In this document: piece by piece, positions 5,293 to 7,713 of the stretch
Layout: each line of letters begins with the position of its first letter
Numbering within the stretch: the stretch's first letter is position 1
NCBI GenBank assembly: GCA_937958315.1
Contig: CALFGH010000263.1
Location: 1 to 7,713, forward strand
Source of the DNA: an uncultured Collinsella sp.
GTDB lineage: Bacteria; Actinomycetota; Coriobacteriia; Coriobacteriales; Coriobacteriaceae
DNA length: 7,713 bases
Reading direction: 5' to 3'
Translations under genes and position numbers: made by a program
Notes under the pieces: model-generated
Told to the model about the DNA's origin: nothing
What the model saw: only the letters and a program-made list of their open reading frames with translations
The model's database searches: none

Positions 5293-5298
5293 TTAGTG

Positions 5299-6258
5299 AT
5301 GGGTTTCACGATTCTTGGAACAGGCTCGGCGCTTCCTAAGCGCAGTGTTTCCAATGACGAGCTGTCTGAGTTCCTCGATACCTCGGATGAGTGGATTTTT
5401 ACCCGCACCGGTATCAAGAGCCGCCATGTCTGCACCACCGAGTTACTTGACGACCTTGCCGTAGCAGCGAGCGAGCGGGCACTCCAGGTGTCCGGAATCG
5501 ACGCGAGCCAGCTGGATCTGATCGTCTGCTCGACGACGACGGGTGACCACCTTGTTCCCGCTGAGGCGTGTGCCGTTGCTGAGCGACTAGGCGCGACGTG
5601 CCCTGCCTTCGATGTCTCGGCGGCCTGTGCCGGCTTCGTATTTGCGCTCGATGTCGCCGAGGGCTATATCGCCCGCAGCCGTGCCGAGCGCGTGCTTGTT
5701 GTTGCTGCCGAGCAGATGACGCGCGCGCTCGACTGGACCGACCGTGCCACCTGCGTGCTATTTGGCGATGGGGCAGGCGCCGCAGTGATTGAAGCTGGGG
5801 GTGACAACCCCCTTGCCGTTGAGCTTTCGACGGCGCCCGAAGTCGAGACGTTGCGCGTTCCCGGTCTGGTCGGTACCTCGCCGTTTAAGGCTTCCGCAGA
5901 TAGCGCGAGCGTGCTGTCCATGAATGGCCGCCGCGTGTTCAAGTTCGGCGTCAACGCCATCTGCAACACGGTCCATAAGCTTGCGATCGATGCGGGCATT
6001 TCGGTCGAAGATATCGATCATTTTGTATTCCATCAGGCTAACGAACGAATCCTGAGCCAGGCGGTCAAGCGCCTGGGTGTGCCGGACGAGCGCGTGGTTC
6101 GCACGTTGCGCGAGACCGGCAACATTTCGAGCGCATGCATTCCGCTTGCCCTCGACCGGCTGGCAAACGCCGGTGCACTTCACACGAGTGACACCATCGC
6201 CTTGGTTGGATTTGGCGCCGGTCTGGATATAGGTGGCTATCTGCTTCGTTGGAAGTAG
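5299..6258 (+). CDS. fabH: Beta-ketoacyl-ACP synthase III
   Basis: FabH starts each round of type II fatty acid synthesis by condensing a short acyl-CoA with malonyl-ACP. The product from ATG 5299 is 319 residues, the usual size. The Cys-His-Asn triad is visible: Cys110 in SAACAGF (107-113), His245 in FHQAN (244-248) and Asn275 in GNISSAC (274-280). The N-terminal WIFTRTGIKSR (32-42) and LFGDGAGAAV (154-163) motifs are typical. The C-terminal end reads GFGAGLDIGGYLLRW, whereas many FabH proteins have a GLTWG form there, a small divergence. Whether the primer is acetyl-CoA or a branched acyl-CoA cannot be read from sequence alone. It heads an operon with acpP (52-base gap), fabK and fabD, downstream of twin operator-like repeats that probably control it. 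Confidence 0.96.
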   Translation: MGFTILGTGSALPKRSVSNDELSEFLDTSDEWIFTRTGIKSRHVCTTELLDDLAVAASERALQVSGIDASQLDLIVCSTTTGDHLVPAEACAVAERLGATCPAFDVSAACAGFVFALDVAEGYIARSRAERVLVVAAEQMTRALDWTDRATCVLFGDGAGAAVIEAGGDNPLAVELSTAPEVETLRVPGLVGTSPFKASADSASVLSMNGRRVFKFGVNAICNTVHKLAIDAGISVEDIDHFVFHQANERILSQAVKRLGVPDERVVRTLRETGNISSACIPLALDRLANAGALHTSDTIALVGFGAGLDIGGYLLRWK

Positions 6259-6310
6259 TCGCACATAGGAAATAAAAACGCCCCTAGGGCACAAACAAAG
6301 GAGAACTACC

Positions 6311-6547
6311 ATGGCAGATCAGAAGACCTTCGAGCGCGTTTGCGACGTTATCCGCGAGACCGCTGGTCTTGACGATGTCGAGATGAAGCCCGAGTCCACG
6401 CTCGAGGAGATTGGTCTCGACAGCCTGGGCACCGTCGAGATCCTCGTTGCCGTCGAGGACGAGTTTGGCATCCAGCTCGATACCGAGGAGAACCCCAAGA
6501 CGGTCGGCGAGTTCGCCGATACGGTCGAGGCGGCATTGGAGAAGTAG
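6311..6547 (+). CDS. acpP: Acyl carrier protein
   Basis: ACP carries the growing acyl chain on a 4'-phosphopantetheine arm between the fatty acid synthesis enzymes in the cytoplasm. The protein is 78 residues and acidic, as expected. The attachment motif is GLDSLGTVEI, with the modified Ser38 in DSL (37-39). Helix II downstream of it is rich in Glu and Asp, the docking surface for partner enzymes. ATG start with AAAGGAG (6297-6303) seven bases ahead. It sits between fabH and fabK, two bases before the latter, so it is surely cotranscribed. Given its place in a fab operon it is the fatty-acid ACP rather than a polyketide or cell-wall carrier protein. Confidence 0.96.
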   Translation: MADQKTFERVCDVIRETAGLDDVEMKPESTLEEIGLDSLGTVEILVAVEDEFGIQLDTEENPKTVGEFADTVEAALEK

Positions 6548-6549
6548 AG

Positions 6550-7494
6550 ATGCTCAAGACTCCTCTCTGCGATCTGCTCGGCATCGAAAAGCCCGTGTTC
6601 CAGGGCGGTATGGCCTGGATTGCCGATGCCTCGCTGGCGTCCGCAGTGTCCGAGGCGGGTGGCTTAGGCATCATCGCGGCCATGAACGCCGACGCCAACT
6701 GGCTTCGCGACCAGATTCATGAGCTGCGCGCCAAGACGGATAAGCCCTTTGGCGTCAACGTCATGCTCATGAGCCCGTTTGCCGACGAGGTCGCGCAGGT
6801 CGTGATTGACGAGCGAGTGCCGGTCGTCGTGACGGGCGCCGGCAATCCCGCCAAGTACATGAAGGCGTGGAACGAGGCGGGCATCAAGGTCATCCCGGTC
6901 GTTGCCTCGGTGGCGCTGGCGCGCCTCGTGGCACGTCGTGGAGCCACAGCGGTTGTTGCCGAGGGTACCGAATCGGGCGGCCATATTGGCGAGACCTCGA
7001 CGATGGCACTGGTGCCGCAGGTCGTCGATGCGGTCGACATTCCCGTCGTGGCCGCCGGCGGTATTGCCGACGGCCGCGGCGTGGCGGCCGCCTTTATGCT
7101 GGGCGCCGAAGGCGTGCAAGTGGGTACGCGCTTTCTGGTCGCAGACGAGTGCACCGTCTCGGAGCAGTACAAAGAGATGGTCCTGAAGGCCAACGACACT
7201 TCGACGCGTGCGACCGGTCGCTCGACGGGACATCCAGTGCGCGCCCTCAAGAGCCCTTTCACCAACGCCTATGCCAAGAGCGAGGGTTCCGGCGCGAGTG
7301 CCGAGGAGCTCGGTGCTATGGGAACCGGTGCGCTGCGTAAGGCCGCCAAGGACGGCAACTACGAAGAGGGTTCGTTTTTGTGTGGACAGATTGCCGGCAT
7401 GGTCAACGAGCGCCAGAGCGCACGCGAAATCGTTGACGACCTGGTCGATGGCGCCGAGCACGTCCTGAAGGGTGCGTGTGCATGGGTGGCGTAG
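6550..7494 (+). CDS. fabK: Enoyl-ACP reductase II, FMN-dependent
   Basis: FabK reduces trans-2-enoyl-ACP to acyl-ACP using NAD(P)H and FMN, the final step of each elongation cycle. The 314-residue protein belongs to the nitronate monooxygenase-like TIM-barrel flavoprotein family. Visible motifs: FQGGMAWIA (17-25), EAGGLGII (35-42), KPFGVN (65-70), VVVTGAGNP (92-100), EGTESGGHIG (138-147, with His145 in the catalytic His position), the FMN-phosphate segment VAAGGIADGRG, and LGAEGVQVGTRF. It is unrelated to the short-chain reductase FabI and, as a family, is insensitive to triclosan. ATG start two bases after the acpP stop; the GGAG at 6538-6541 lies inside acpP. It overlaps fabD by 13 bases. 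Nitronate monooxygenase is the alternative family reading, but the fab context favours FabK. Confidence 0.93.
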   Translation: MLKTPLCDLLGIEKPVFQGGMAWIADASLASAVSEAGGLGIIAAMNADANWLRDQIHELRAKTDKPFGVNVMLMSPFADEVAQVVIDERVPVVVTGAGNPAKYMKAWNEAGIKVIPVVASVALARLVARRGATAVVAEGTESGGHIGETSTMALVPQVVDAVDIPVVAAGGIADGRGVAAAFMLGAEGVQVGTRFLVADECTVSEQYKEMVLKANDTSTRATGRSTGHPVRALKSPFTNAYAKSEGSGASAEELGAMGTGALRKAAKDGNYEEGSFLCGQIAGMVNERQSAREIVDDLVDGAEHVLKGACAWVA

Positions 7495-7713
7495 CGTTTT
7501 TGTTTGCCGGCCAGGGTGCCCAGCACCCCGCGATGGGCGTCGACTTGATCGAGAAATCGCCGGCAGCCGCCGAGGTGTTCGCCATTGCCGATGAGGTGCG
7601 CCCGGGGACGAGCGAGCAGTGCCGGAGCGCCTCCAAGGAGGAGCTCTCGCAGACCGAGAACACGCAGCCTTGCGTGTTCGTGCACGACTTGGCTGTCGCC
7701 GTCGCCCTGCGCG
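7482..7713 (+). CDS. fabD: Malonyl-CoA:ACP transacylase, N-terminal part (3' end outside window)
   Basis: FabD moves malonyl groups from CoA to ACP, supplying the extender unit for FabH and later condensing enzymes. About 77 codons are present, open to the window edge. The N-terminus MGGVAFLFAGQGAQHPAMG carries the FxFxGQG oxyanion-loop motif of the family, and SQTENTQPCVFVHDLA matches the T-NTQPA region before the active site. The catalytic serine of GHSLG lies beyond the window. ATG 7482 overlaps the last 13 bases of fabK, suggesting translational coupling; a modest AAGGG (7468-7472) is nine bases ahead. Position and motifs make the identity secure despite truncation. Confidence 0.93.
   Translation, partial: MGGVAFLFAGQGAQHPAMGVDLIEKSPAAAEVFAIADEVRPGTSEQCRSASKEELSQTENTQPCVFVHDLAVAVALR

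Noticed and set aside
5242..5298. An upstream in-frame ATG extending fabH by 19 residues.
   Set aside because: The near-perfect AAAGGAGG at 5285-5292 serves ATG 5299, the FabH family starts there, and the extension would cover the candidate -10 box and an operator-like repeat.
6664..7461. A 265-codon minus-strand frame opposite fabK.
   Set aside because: It is a shadow of fabK, His- and Arg-rich, with no family resemblance or ribosome binding site.
1..7713. Mobile elements, CRISPR arrays, phage genes or defence systems.
   Set aside because: All protein genes are core housekeeping genes with consistent codon use; no transposase, terminal inverted repeats or regularly spaced repeats were seen.

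Overview
The window reads as an ordinary chromosomal stretch from a high-GC Gram-positive bacterium. The gene content (metK, then a str operon, then a biotin ligase divergent from a FabH-ACP-FabK-FabD fatty acid synthesis operon) and the look of the proteins best fit the Actinomycetota class Coriobacteriia (Collinsella/Olsenella-like). That placement is an inference from protein feel and gene content, not from a search.

Layout. Positions 1-313 hold the 3' end of metK (S-adenosylmethionine synthetase), closed by a strong intrinsic terminator (351-386). A gene-free stretch of about 500 bases follows. It holds two hairpins of unknown role (518-555 and 603-639) and then a good sigma-70-type promoter (695-723). 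From this promoter runs the str operon: rpsL (S12), rpsG (S7), fusA (EF-G) and rpsJ (S10), 817-4229, ending in a 16-bp terminator (4249-4286). rpsL and rpsJ both start with TTG behind strong Shine-Dalgarno sequences. tuf is absent between fusA and rpsJ, and rpsJ is cut off from the rest of the S10 operon by the terminator.

On the minus strand, convergent with rpsJ, lies a monofunctional biotin-protein ligase (birA, 4346-5122). It is divided by a 176-base control region from the divergent fatty acid operon fabH-acpP-fabK-fabD (5299 to the window end, fabD incomplete). The control region holds two near-identical 19-base direct repeats with dyad symmetry, placed around a candidate -10 box, and a further inverted repeat. 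This looks like a dedicated operator region for the fab genes.

How the genes work together. The str operon supplies the decoding-centre protein S12, the 30S head proteins S7 and S10 and the translocase EF-G. BirA would activate the biotin carboxyl carrier of acetyl-CoA carboxylase, which makes the malonyl-CoA used by FabD. FabH starts acyl chains on ACP, and FabK performs the last reduction of each cycle. No mobile element, CRISPR array, tRNA or rRNA was seen. The points most worth a second look are arginine in place of lysine at S12 position 88, the twin operator-like repeats before fabH, and a possible small RNA upstream of the str promoter.
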